Assembly: GCF_008831285.2 (NCBI RefSeq)
Contig: NC_045140.1
Span: 11,650,505 to 11,714,504, forward strand
Length of the DNA: 64,000 bases
From: Nymphaea colorata
Taxonomy: Eukaryota; Streptophyta; Magnoliopsida; Nymphaeales; Nymphaeaceae
Direction: 5' to 3'
The notes beneath the pieces are model-generated. The model was not told the origin of the DNA. It saw only the letters and a program-made list of their open reading frames with translations, and searched no databases. A program made the translations under genes and the position numbers. Of this stretch, positions 37,609-50,200 are shown piece after piece. The first letter of the stretch is position 1, and every line of letters starts with the position of its first letter.

Positions 37609-40600
37609 TGGTATCAAAGTATGCATAGTGTCTCTTTGTTGCATTGCCTACCATCTTGCTCTTCTTGACCACATTGACAAAGCGCATCAAAGGAGCGCAA
37701 TTGACTATTTTTTCTGCATCTTATATCCATGTGTGAATGTCCTCTTCTTGTCCTTTTTTGTTACTATGATTTTCTCCAACAGCAAGTAAGTTTGTCGTTC
37801 ATTCTCATGGTCAACCCCTTTTCTAATCAATACACATAATAATATGTGTCTCATTAATGGAACTTCTCAAGAGGATGTTTATTATCTGCATCATTCTGAC
37901 AATCTAAGGATGGCTTTAGTCACTTAGTCATGGATGGTTCAAACTATCCGACTTGGAGTTGTGCCATGCTTATGGCATTTGCTGTCATGGATAAGGTCAG
38001 GTTTATTGATTGTTCCATACCTCAACCCACTTCTGGTTTCTCTGATTTTCTCAAATAAAAACATTGTAATGATATAGTTTTATCATGATTATTAAATTTT
38101 ATATCTGAAGATCTTACCCAACACTATCGTATTGTTGTGTCCATTATTTAAGTTTGTAATGATTTAAAAGAATGTTTCTCTCAAAGTGTTACTTTGTTTT
38201 TCTTAAAGTGTTACTCCTCATATGTATCATATTCAGAAGGCTATTTCCCATTTGCAACAAGGTTCTCTTTACGTGTTGCAACATATTTTTTCCAACTAAA
38301 AACATATTGGGATGAAATTCGTTCATATTGTTAACCTCCTACTTGCTTATGTGGTGTTGTTGGTGACTTGACAAAATGATTAGAACAAAAAAAGGGTATT
38401 TCAGCAGTTGATGTATTTAAATGGATTGTATGATCACATCAATAGTCAAACCTTTCTTATGGAACCGCTCCCAAGTGTTACTAAATTCTACAATCTAATA
38501 ATTCAAGAAGAGCAATAAGGGGAGTCTCAATCTATACTAACTACAAGTAAGAAACAAGCAGTTCGTTATTCATCCAACTCTAATCATGAAAATGTAACAA
38601 TATTTGTGATTAATCAAAAAAGTGAAAGGTAGAAATTTCGTTGCAAGTCTTGACCAACCTGCTCTCATTGCAATGTCATTAGCCATAGTGATGGCAACTA
38701 CTTCTAACTCCATGGCTATCATTCACACCATCATCTTCATGGAGTTGTTTCAAAATGCATCTTCAGTGTCCTTAGAATAAGAAAAAACTTCTTTGGTGGA
38801 AACAAGATTCCTAATGGTTAGCTTTAAGTGAGAAGAAACCAAAAAGTACTGATGTTGTTGCTCTTATCAAGAGTGAGTATGATCAATTATGGCTCTAGTC
38901 AAAGGAAAATCTATTACAACAAAAAATTTATTGGTGTGTCATCTTTCCACAAACATTCTTATCAATATTGAACTATACACTCAACTGCTAGTAATTATAT
39001 TGTTTGTTGTCCGGCCTTTCTTAGTTCTGCAAAAACTTCTAATGTTTCTCTTAAACTGCCTAATGTAAATCGTGTTTCTTTTATTAAAGAAGGTGATGTT
39101 AAAGTCTCAAATTTTATCACATTAAAGGACATTTTTTGCATACCTTCTTTCAAGCTTAATATCTAGTCTGTTAGTTAATTAACTAAGCAATTGAAATGTT
39201 TGGTCACTTTCTTTCCTCACTCTTATGTTATTCAGGACCTTGTCTCACATATGAGGATTAGATGGGTGAAGAAACTAGTGGGTAACCTATGGCCTTATCC
39301 ATCATCAACAACAATCATAATAGGGCCATTTGGAGACTGGCTACTTGGACATCCCTTTTCCTCTCGCATGAAGAGGTTTTTGGCATATGATTTTAAGCTT
39401 AGTTTTAGTAACAGTCATTGCTCTTGTGATGTGTGTTATCAAGCTAAGCAAGCTCGCCTACATTTTTCTCTTAATTTCATTAAAAGTAAATCTATATTTG
39501 AGCTTGTTCATGTAAACATTTGGAGACCCTACTCTTTTGATTCAAGTAATGGTTCTCATTATTTTTTTAAGCATAGTGGATGATTATTCTAGGCAAACTT
39601 GAATATACTTGATGAAACACAAATTTGAAGTGGAATAACTTCTCAAATTCCTCTTTTATGTCCACAACTCAATATGAAAAAAATATTTAAAATATTGAGG
39701 CAAAAAATGAATCTGAATTATTCTCAAATTTCATACAACATTTTTTTTTTCTTGAAAATAGAGTTGGTAACCAACTTACTTGTGTTGCTACTCCTTAACA
39801 AAATGGAGTAGTAGAAAGAAAACATGAATAACTTCTTCAAATTGCTTGGGCTCTTTTCAAACTAACTTTCCTAAAAGATTTTGGGGGAGAAAGTGTTCTT
39901 GCTACCACATAGTTAGTCAAGAGAGTCTGTTCCAAAATACAAGAAACGAAATCATTTGAAAATTTTGTTGGGTCAAAACTTCATATTACCATATCAAAGT
40001 CTTTGAATGTTTCACTATACTACAAATTTAGATCCAAATAAATCAAAATTTGACTCCAAAAAAAGGAAATGTATTTTTATTAGATATCTATTTGAAAAAA
40101 AATGCACAAATTTTATGTTTAGAGTGAAAATTTGTTTTTACTTCTAAGGATGTTTTTTTTTATGAAAATATATTTCCTTCTTGCAAGACCAAAGATGACG
40201 TCTGTGAACCATTGCTGCATATTTCCACTCCTTTCATTAACCAAGACTTAAACATATTTTCATCTCCATTCATTGAGTTTTATTCTAATATGTTTCAGCT
40301 AAGAAACTTCAACTAGATACTGCCTTCAGCTCTCATGGATTGATAACACATTAGTCAAACCAAATTGTAGGCTTCTCATGCTCATTTAAGCCAAATTTTA
40401 TCCTTCCACCACTCATATGTCATTAACAGAAAGACATCATTCTATCATGCTTAAATTATCGTATAGTTATTTAGTTTGCACCACCTTCAATATTTCTCTC
40501 ATTTTCATCTCAAGTATTCTATGTTCGTGTCCTATATTTTTAAATGCTAAAACCTACTCTCAAGCTCTAATAAATAAACATTAGAGAGATGCCATGCGAT

Positions 40601-42006
40601 TGAGGAGAACAACACTTGGTCTCTTACTGAACTTTCACTTATAGTGAAACCAAATGGATGCAAATAGGTATATCATGTGAAATAGAGGTTAAATGATTCA
40701 ATTGAGCATTACAAGGCTAGTATTATAGCATAAAGATCTATTCAACAAGAAGGTCTCAATTATCATGAGACCTTTATGTCATTTACCAAACTTATTATTG
40801 TTAGATGTTTATTGGCCATAGCTTTAGCAAAAAAATAGATTTTATATTAAATGGGCATTCACAATGCTTTCTTACATGGTAATTCAGAAGATGTTGTCTA
40901 TATAGATTTATCTCCATGATACACACCTCAAGGGTTGAATATAGTGTGTGAGTAAAATAAATCTTTTTTTGGATTGAAGCAAGCCCTATAAAATTGGTTT
41001 GCCAAATTTTCTCAAGCCCCACTTTAATATGGATTCTCTCAATCAAAGGCTGATTACTCCTTCAATTTCTCTCAAGCTAGTTAAATTATTGCAATCTTGG
41101 TATATGTTGATGGTTTCATTATTGGGGAAACAATGAAACCACGATTGACAATTTGGAGACATATTTGAGCAATAAATGAAGGAAAAAAGTGGACTCATAT
41201 TTTTTTTGGAATTAAAAGTATCTTGGTCCTCTATTGGCATCAATATAGGTCAAGAAAAATATACTTTTGATACTATGGATGAATTTGGTCTCATGAATTG
41301 CAAATCATGTTCTTTGTCCATGGAGCAAAAGTTAAGTTTATCCTTAACCAATGGAGAACCACATTGTTTTCAAAATTATCAATGTTTAGTAGAAAGACTA
41401 ATATACTTTCCTATTACCTATCATGACATTTGGTTTGTTGTGAAACCTCACATGACAACTGCTTTTCGGGCTTTATGCTATTTAAAGAATAAACTAGGCC
41501 AGAGACTATTGTTGTCTGTTTCATCTAAACGCATTTGAATAGTCTTTTGTGAATCAGATGCCACAAAACAAGAAAATCCATAAGTGGGTACTACATATTC
41601 TTCGTCTCTAGCATGATTTCATTGAAAACTAAGCACCAAAGAATTATTTCTCACTCATCCGCAAAGGCATAATATCAAGCAATGACAAATGTTGCTTGTG
41701 AAATTATTTGACTTTGTTATTTACTTAGTGATCTTCATATTAAATTATAAGAGCTAACACAACTTTACTGTGACTCTTTATATCATAGTAGATCTGATTT
41801 TTCATGAGAGAACTAAACATATTGATGTAGACTGTCATTTAGTTCATTATGAACTACCAAATCGAACCATTTCTATTTCTCATGTCAATTTACAAAACCA
41901 ACCAGCCGGTCTATTTACAAAATCACTTGAAAATGAACAACTTTATTTTCTTATTTCCACACTGGCATACAAGGCTTGTATGATTCAGTTTGAGGGGAAC
42001 TTTCAA

Positions 42007-42190
42007 TGTATGCACTATCAGTGTCAATTTATGTGCTTTTTTAGCTAATTTTTTGTCTATAATTTTGTGATCATCTCTGATTTTGTTATTTAGGAAGAAA
42101 TATTGCTGCGACAGTTGAATAGATTTCCAAATCAACATTGACATAGTTTTATTTTTCTTGTAACGTCAAATTCTTTTCTTTTTACTCGAC
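42007..42190 (+). repeat. Truncated 3' LTR of decayed copia element
   Basis: Follows a GAGGGGAA purine tract and repeats the first ~180 bases of the 5' LTR. Homology stops at about 42,190, exactly where the GATTTTGGAT-like array begins, so the missing part was deleted or replaced. Confidence 0.82.
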
Positions 42191-42191
42191 T

Positions 42192-42830
42192 GTGGATTGT
42201 AGATTATGGACTCTGAATATAAGATTTTGGATCTCAGAACTTAGGTTTTGGATTTTATATTTCAGGTCTTGGATTATCGATCTTGAATTTTAATTTTTGA
42301 ATTTCGAATTATGAATTTTAGGTCATGAATCTCAGATCTTGGATTTCAGAATTTGGATCTTGTATCTTAGATGTCAATCATTGGATTTCATATCTTGAAC
42401 TTTAAACATGGGATCATGGATTTTGGATCATAAATTTCATATCATCGATTTTAGATCTTGGATCTTTGATTTTAAGTACTAGATTTTGGATCTTGAACTT
42501 TGGATTTTGGATCAGATTTTACGTAATGAGTGTTGAATCATAAATTTGAGATCATGGATATGGGATGGATCTTGAATCTTAGATTGTACTTTAGATTTTG
42601 GATCTTTGATCTCAATTTATGGATGTTGGATTTCAGATTTTGGATTACAGATATTGGATCTTGGATCTTGGATTTTAGATTTAATATTCTAGATTTTGGA
42701 TATCAGGTTCGGATGTCAAGCATTGGATTATGGATTTTGTGTCTCAGATTTTGGATCTCAAATATTAGATCATAGATATTGAACCACGATTTCAGATCTC
42801 AGATTTTGGATCTTGAATTTCCCTAACATG
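42192..42830. repeat. Degenerate short-period array based on GATTTTGGAT/CTTGGAT
   Basis: For about 640 bases nearly every 8-14 bases carry a variant of TTTTGGAT, ATCTTGGAT, TCAGATTTTGGAT or TATGGAT. The period is irregular, so it is a drifted minisatellite and not a clean tandem. The short frame inside (42,530-42,775), rich in Trp, Asp, Phe and Leu, is a translation of the repeat and not a gene. Confidence 0.85.
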
Positions 42831-43455
42831 ATATTATATTTTATACCTTTAGAACGTCTTCTATTTTAATTTAGAACAAGAATATCTCAAATCTTGATCT
42901 CAATTTTTGGATTTGGATTCAAATTTAGATCTCCTTGTTAGGTCCATGTCCTACATCTCAGTCCTAGTAGAGACCGGATTCCAGATCTACATGACTTAGT
43001 TTTGCATGCATCATTTTAGATCTGGCTCTCAATTTGCATTGATATATGATGATTCATACATGAACAAACATCATATTGAATTTTCTATGTTCATCAATCT
43101 TCTTTTGAGATCTACCTAGTATGATTTCAAAATTTAGAGTATGTTTGTTTTCTTAGATTTTGAACGACATTTAGACTTATGAATTAGAACATTTGGTTTT
43201 GTCCTTGATTTGGTCATCCCTAGTAAAGGTGCTAAGAATGGTCAGACCTCGTACAGATAGGTCGGGTCCCGTCCCTCGGAATGTCACACAAGGAACAAAA
43301 GCGAATACATGTATTTTATTCATTTATATAGTCTACATGTAAGGTTTGATATAAAAATTTACATGTAAACAAACCTCTTATATGTGTCTCATATCTTAGC
43401 AAACCCAAAGTGCATGTCTCTATATAAGTGGATGTGAAACAACATTTTTAAGACA
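42831..43455. other. No gene recognised
   Basis: AT-rich transition between the repeat array and a Ty3/gypsy remnant. No coding is recognised. Confidence 0.5.
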
Positions 43456-43461
43456 AAGTGT

Positions 43462-44037
43462 CATTGTGAGGCGGTATGTTTGTAGTGTCACTATAGATAG
43501 TGGGTCGTGTGAGAATATGGTTTCTCAACCTATTGTTGATCAGTTGTACCTCAAGTTTAAGAAACTACCACATCCTTACAAGGTATCGTGGTCTAGATGA
43601 AGTCTCTATCATTGGTGCTTGGTGAAATTTCTATGAGAGACTACTACAAGGAAGAGGTTTGGTATGATGTAGTCCTTATGACTGCCAGTAATATTTTATT
43701 AGGGTGCTAATGGTAATATTACAGTACAGTTATCCATGAACATTTATACCTTCAAATTTAAGGCTAAAAAGATCATCCTATAACTTAGTAGGGAGTCTTG
43801 TTTAACTAGGAAGAAAGACTCTAATAAGGTGCCACTCATTGTTGGTATGCCTTATAAGGATTGTCATGATTTATTGGCTGATTTGTTGTCCTGTGATTCA
43901 AATGAAGCATCAGATTTACAACCAGCTCAAACCAGTTATATACCTGATGGACCCTTGCAGACAATGGTTCCACCGTTGAATACACATGCCAGTGATGCAC
44001 TTCTAGCAGTGGATTGTGTCTCACTTCTACCTCAGTA
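43462..44037 (+). pseudogene. Ty3/gypsy protease-region remnant
   Basis: In shifting frames the sequence reads VCSVTIDSGSCENMVSQPIV, then HPYKVSW, then YKEEVWYDVVLMTASNILLG. This matches the retropepsin region of plant Ty3/gypsy elements (active-site D-S-G; terminal ILLGRPWQ). The last part is open at 43,829-44,037 and is plausibly the linker toward reverse transcriptase. No LTR, gag or reverse transcriptase remains nearby, so this is an isolated relic with stops. Confidence 0.75.
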
Positions 44038-44039
44038 AG

Positions 44040-47000
44040 CCAAGGACGCCTGGGCACCTACTCAAGGAGGGCCAAAGGACATTCACTACATCATTACCCA
44101 TTTACAGCATGATATCATCATCTTCGTCAGGAGCTGAAGTCTCCTACCCAGAAAGATGGATGCAATGTAGTTTAGAGTTAAACCAGATCTCAGAATCGGT
44201 TCCATTTAGGGTTTGGATGTGGTTAATTTGGTTATTTATGACATTGTAGGTTTGGAACTTTTTTATTGTTGGACCCGAGATCCAATTCAGATCTAAGGGT
44301 CAGACATCTTAAATGGGTCTATTTTGTTTTGTTTAAGGCCACCTGCTGATGAAAAAACACTCTAATCCCTTTTTGTTATTGAAGCTCCCCGTCGTTTTCC
44401 AATACCTACCATTCTATTCTTGCTTTCATGTGCTTTTGCCACGGGGATTAGAATGTGGAACTCTAATCACTGCATCACAACCTAACCCTGCATGTTTTAT
44501 TTTTCTTTAATTCATAATTTGAGCTTCGATAGGAATAGAGGTGAAAAATAGGATGTGTGGACAGGAAGTCTATATTTTTTTATGACTCCTGTTTGTTTGT
44601 TGAAACGAAAAGTGAGACAAAGTGCTCTCCAGATATTTTTTGCCAGGCAAATATGGATTCAAACTTTAATTTCACCTTCCATTTTGGCAATGTGTTTGAT
44701 GGCTTCGAACTTTTGTTCCAGGCAGTATTTTTCTGCTAAACTAGGTGTTGCTATGGCATGAACTAAGAAATAAACACACAAATTTAAAAGTAAACTCACA
44801 TGTAAGTCATTCAAATATACATACTTCTTAGTGCTCCAAAGGTTTAAATATATGTCCATCTAACTCCACAAGTTTAAATATGCAATATATATATATATAT
44901 ATATTTCTCCGTACAAGGAATACGCTTCCTCATGCAATATTGATCTTCAAAGTAAAACATATTACACGTATGCATTTATGCAAGTTAGTAAAACATGTCT
45001 TATAACAGCAATAAAGCTGATCATGGTTTACCTGATAAGTCAACAAGCCCATAAGAGATTGAAGTAAAGATGAGTGCAGTGATAGGACATCAAGGAGATA
45101 TGATATCCTCCATCCCTCCCTCTTCCTCTTGTCTTAAGGGGGGTTTGAATTTCTTACTTAATAAGTAAGCTCATATTTTCAAGCTTTCATATGAAACATA
45201 AGTCTTAGCTAATTGTAAAGGGAGCCCTTAACTTTTAAGTCTATTTCTTGTTCAATTGAAGGTTCAACAGCTTAGAAATTAGATTGCTAACATTGGTTAG
45301 GTAGTCAAGGTCTGATTTTCCCATAATTATCTTTAATCTCTAACAGAAAATCACATACTTTCAGAAGAGAATAGTTTGGTTGCTCCAATCCTCACCATTA
45401 GTTTTTGTCTGAATTTACATTAAACAAAAACCACTTTACCCAAGAAAATATCTTCACTTTACTACTTAGAAATGCATCTGTTTGGATCTGGAGCAATTGT
45501 CAGATGAGTGAGGAAAGTTCTATCACCGAGTGACAGCCGAAGCCTCCCCTTCCCCTGCCCCAGGAGTCACTAAGGAGTGCACCTGCACTGTAAGTTACTG
45601 AGTGAGTAGGTGTGTCTGTTTGCATCCCAAGGGGTGTTGCCCCGGCTGCACTGTAAATCGGCTGCCTATAGGCTACTGACCCCACCGGTGCACCAACACC
45701 CCTCCAGCTATCCATCTGAAGCAGCTTTAACACTTCAAAATGTACAATTGAAGGTCTCTAAGCAGTCAAAGACCTTCACACTTTACTACTAGTATTGTTG
45801 TTAGTTTCTGAACGGAATCCTTTTTTTGTTTCTTTTCTTTCAGCAGGGCTGCCTCTGCTTCCTCTTCTTTTGAACCAAGTTATTTTTGGAAAAAATGAAA
45901 AATGGGATAACCTAGAAGCAAATTCGAACATAAATATAATAAAAATCAAACAAGAACGTCATTTTGTGCCAAAAAAATCATCAATAATAAAAGATAAAGA
46001 AAAAAATTTATCAAAGAAAGACAAAATAGAGGGCATATATATCAGTGCACCTAATGCGTCGTCTTTCCCTTAGATTTTAATGAATGTTAAAAAATTTACT
46101 GCTTCTTACCAACCCCCATAATTCCCCTAGAGCTTTTTTTTTTTTTTTTGTATAGTTAGGAAAGAGTGTTTAATAGGCAAAGAACAGTCTTACTGCATTT
46201 TCACCTGCTTGTTATATCGTACCCCTTTACACCATTAGGTTTTAGATAAATCCTTTAGAAACAAAGGACAATGGCGAGTGGTGTTTGTGTTTGAGTGGGG
46301 TTAAACAAACCGGACAAACCCTGTCTGTCTCATATTGTATAGGGCGGCCTGTCTCATACTGTCTGCTCACCCTCTTGAAACACATACATAAAGAGAAGAT
46401 CAGGATTTCTTGGTTCCAAAATCTCATGATAGATGCTAATGTAATAATTTTCAAATTATTTACTTCTTCCCTTTCATAAATGCCTCAATAATGACTTCTA
46501 GCAACATATTTTCCAGTTATTAGTAACTATGCTGCCGGTAGTCCAAAAATGACCTTGCCAAGGGGTCAGACTTGGCGCATATGTGGTCAGGAATCGAATT
46601 TGAGTACAAAGAAAGGAAAAAAAATCAGACAACCCTTCAAACCAAATCCCGCCCATTTTAGTTTACCACTCAAGAATCGAATTTTTGTAGCACGAAAGTT
46701 ATAAAATATTCATTCCAAAAATTTCAGGTGAACTTCATGTGCTAAAGTTATATGGTTGATGCCCATTATAGAAGTAAGCAAGTGGCACTGTGGCATGTAG
46801 GAGTAAGAGAAGGTAGATTAACTGGTTAAGGTTCCTGTTTTCAAGTACTTGCTAAGAAATTTAATTTCCCTTTCGTAAACGGCAAAAGACCCGACTCCCC
46901 ACAAAGCGGAGGGGAGAGGATCTGAGAAAGGAAAGTGGATTCTATACTCGAGTGACATTGCAAATCTTCCTCTGTACAGAGAGACCAAAGTTGGTCTTCT

Positions 47001-47100
47001 CGATTTTCTATCTCTCTCTCTCTCACTCTGTATCTATCTGTATCTATCTGTCAATCTAACGTGCTTTCTCCCACTCCAGTAGGGAATTAAGGGAGAGGAG
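44040..47100. other. Intergenic region upstream of the MPB2C-like gene
   Basis: AT-rich DNA with an (AT)n tract at about 44,885-44,905 and a CT-rich tract at 47,010-47,030 in what is probably the 5' leader of the next gene. No other gene is recognised. The promoter of the MPB2C-like gene must lie near the end of this interval, but I cannot point to its elements. Confidence 0.5.
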
Positions 47101-47125
47101 TTTGAGATAGTTTGAAATATTTTGC

Positions 47126-47260
47126 ATGGATCGACATTTCCCGCCGGAGAACTCGTCGGCTTCGTCTCCGCCACCACCCCCTTCCTCATCCAATGGGAAC
47201 TTCGACAGGGTTTTGTTCAAGAATCTGGTGGAGATGGTTCCTCTCGTCGAGTCCCTCATG
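47126..47260 (+). CDS. MPB2C: MPB2C-like exon 1
   Basis: Encodes residues 1-45: a Ser/Pro-rich start and the conserved [14 protein letters not shown] helix. The donor GTAAGT follows at 47,261. Confidence 0.85.
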
Positions 47261-50200
47261 GTAAGTTTTAGAGAGAATGGGACAGTAGTCTGTCCTTAGG
47301 TGTATCTTTGTCTGCCTCTCTGCTTTAGATTTCTCTTCTGGTTTAATGATCATTTTGCTGTTTTGTACTATACTGGAGATGGGTTTTTTTCCTTTTTCTT
47401 GGGAATGAGTTTCAATTTAGTTTCGCTTTGTTCTTTCTCGTTTTTGGGGTGTTTCGTTGGTTCCTTGCTGCTTTTGCTTAGGCCCATCTCTCTATGCTAT
47501 TTGTTTGAACCTTTTTTATGGGTCTTATGTTGAAGGATCGAAGATCGACCACTTCGTTTACTCGCCGTGCATCTCTGATCTACACGAAGACGCCCTCCAG
47601 GGACGCTAATTCTAAGAAGGTAAGGGAAAGGTTGCATCCGCGTTCCTCTTTCTATATTCTTCTTTCTTTTTGTGGATCTCATTACCTGTGCATAAGAATA
47701 CGCGTACTATGAAGCATGAAAACATGGTCGACAATTATGAGAATCTGTTTCTTTTACTTATTTACATAGTGCAGAAACCACCCTTAGTTTGGGAGTCCGG
47801 CAGTGGTGCTGCGTAACCTGCCGTACCTGCAGTCGCCTCTGCGACTGTGTAAAAAACTCTGAAGGGTCAAGACCCCTTGAAACCTAACAATCTTCTCAAC
47901 CTTCATTCAAACAAAAGCGGCCTCTCAAAATACTACGGTGAGATTTGGACGCGACCAGCCGTCTGTGGGAACTGGGAAGGGCCTTACTCCAGTGTAATCG
48001 AATACTATTGTGGTATACCTGAGTTCCAATCTACGCACTGTGACCTGTGTACTAAGAAAGGAAAATGTTTCCATGGAATAAAGAGGAGTGAATCAGAAAG
48101 TACGAAGAACAAAAGGAAAGAAGAAAATGAAAAACAACTTACTGATGCAGGTGTTGTCATCTTGAGTGGAATCACAGGCAGAGTTGTTTTGTATATGGCT
48201 TCTAAGGAGGAAAAGTTCTTTTCTCGTGGAGAATGTAGTCATACTTTACCATCACAATTACGTGGGATGTGGTTGGTTGAGTTTTGAAGATAATGATCCT
48301 GACTGTCAGACCGTAGGTTTATCTACGCCATAATGGCGGTGGCCTGCTTCTACCAACTTGGGATGTATAAGGTTTGGTTTTGAAATTTGAAGTACCCTAA
48401 GTACATGAAAATCAGATTCAGACTATTTTGATACATCCAAAAAAAGAAAAAAAAAATTCCTGATACCATATCCTAACTGTTTGCATCCATAGTGCCAACC
48501 AGTGGAGTTTGATTTTAGTAAACTAACAGTCTACTGATGACGAAAGACGGAGTGGAAAGGAAAATTTGTCTGTCCCAGTGGTTTGTAAACTAACAGTCCA
48601 CTGATGACGAAAGACGGAATGGAAAGGAAAATTTGTCTGTCCCGGTGGTTTCTCTTATAGGGGTCTGTTCAATTCGTCAGTATTCTATAACCAATGTCAT
48701 TCACCACATGGTTGATATTTTCCGGCCTCCTACACTGAAGTACAGTAGCATACTGTTTGGCTGCTTGCACAATGGTGTTGCTTTCTCTGCCATTTATGGT
48801 GCTAGTAGGGTGCATTGTTCTATAGACGTTCATTTGTTTGAGAAGTTGCTTAATCATTAATTGAAGATTTGGTGTACATGGCCCTTAGTTTCCTAAATTC
48901 CTTTGGAAACATATGTACATGTCGAAGCCCTGGCTGTATGTTGTCCACTAGATAAACTTCAGAAATAGTTTCTGTAAGGAAAAATGTACAGAGTCTACAG
49001 ACTATTCACAAAAGCTGATGTTTTCCTAATTTGATTTGGAGGGACCATCTACTTAAACATTCCTGGTACCACCACCAGCTGTGCCACTTATTCTGTAAAT
49101 ATTTCTATGAATTGACTTGCTATCATTGAATGACACCTTCTAGTTTCTGATTTTCACTTCTATATCTTCCTGTATCTTTGATTGAACTTTAAACTCAGGA
49201 AGACATGTGTTTATAAAAGCATAATCAGAAAGATTCATGTGTTTATAAAAGCATAATCAGAAAGCTTACTTCTGGACATTTAACAAGTTACCAACTCATT
49301 CTACTGTTGATATAACGCTTTTTGAAGTATGCAATGGTTAAAGTTGACTGTACTTATTCCTCTCCATAGCCACAAATATCATTCTCGGGAAAATATCGGC
49401 GACGTTTTTCTCTGGTTTTTTTTTCAGCAAAGATTTTCTTCTCGAGAAAATCTCGGCAATTTTTTTAAAAAATAGAAAAAAAACTTGAAGGGCAAGCTTT
49501 ATAGCTGCTCCTCTATTGAATAGTTAGAAGTTTAAGCTTGGGAAGCAATTTAAAGATTGATGGAATGCCAGCCTTATAAAGTTATAAGTCTATCTGAGTG
49601 GAAAACAAACTCATTCGTTACTATGTCGGTATGTACTTATCTCTAATCAAAGTATGATTCCACATATATACAAAGTGCAGCAGGTGGGAGTGAAGGAAAA
49701 TCGACAATGAAAAAAAAAAAAAACTGCAAAAAATAAACCTACTGCTGGATGCAGGTCTTCTTCTTCTCATGTCTCCAAGTTCTCTGATCAAAGGCCCTAA
49801 ACCCTATCGTGGAGGGGAAAAGGGCTTAAAAGTCCGAATCCTCTTTTCCTTTTCCATTTTTGCCATTAAAAAGAAAAAAAAGAGTTGAAAACTAGCCTTC
49901 AAATTCTTTATGAAAACTACCAGTTTTAAAAATGAAATGGAGGACGTGCAGTTAAAGTTTTAAATTTTTTTAGAACATGCCAAGAATGCCCCTGTTTGAG
50001 CACAGGTTTAGACAGCCACAAAAAACGCGATAAAAACGCGGTATTTATTGTTTGGCAATATTTTTGAAAATGTCATGATATTCTGCCGTTTTTATCGTTG
50101 TTCTTGTTTTTGTATTGCATTATTTGTGGCTATGTTCCTGTCTTTGAGAGGAAAAATGGAACAAAGTTAATTGGAGAAATGTCTAAGGAACTCCACACAC

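Larger units (their letters stand above)
37327..42190 (+). mobile_element. Decayed Ty1/copia LTR retrotransposon
   Basis: A 5' LTR (37,327-37,608) is followed by the iMet-type primer-binding site TGGTATCAAAGT. Copia coding then appears in order but riddled with stops: gag start (DGSNYPTWSCAMLMAF near 37,930); the protease region near 38,960-39,180; pre-integrase and integrase (CDVCYQAKQARL near 39,425, then ELVHVNIWRPYS); reverse transcriptase near 40,860-41,130 (NAFLHGNSEDVVY; YVDGF where YVDD is expected); and the C-terminus near 41,800-41,930 (HERTKHIDVDCHLV; QPAGLFTKSLE). A purine tract and a 3' LTR truncated at about 42,190 follow. The element is old and inactive. Confidence 0.9.

Noticed and set aside
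42530-42775. 81-codon frame rich in Trp, Asp, Phe and Leu
   Set aside because: Direct translation of the GATTTTGGAT-like repeat; no gene.
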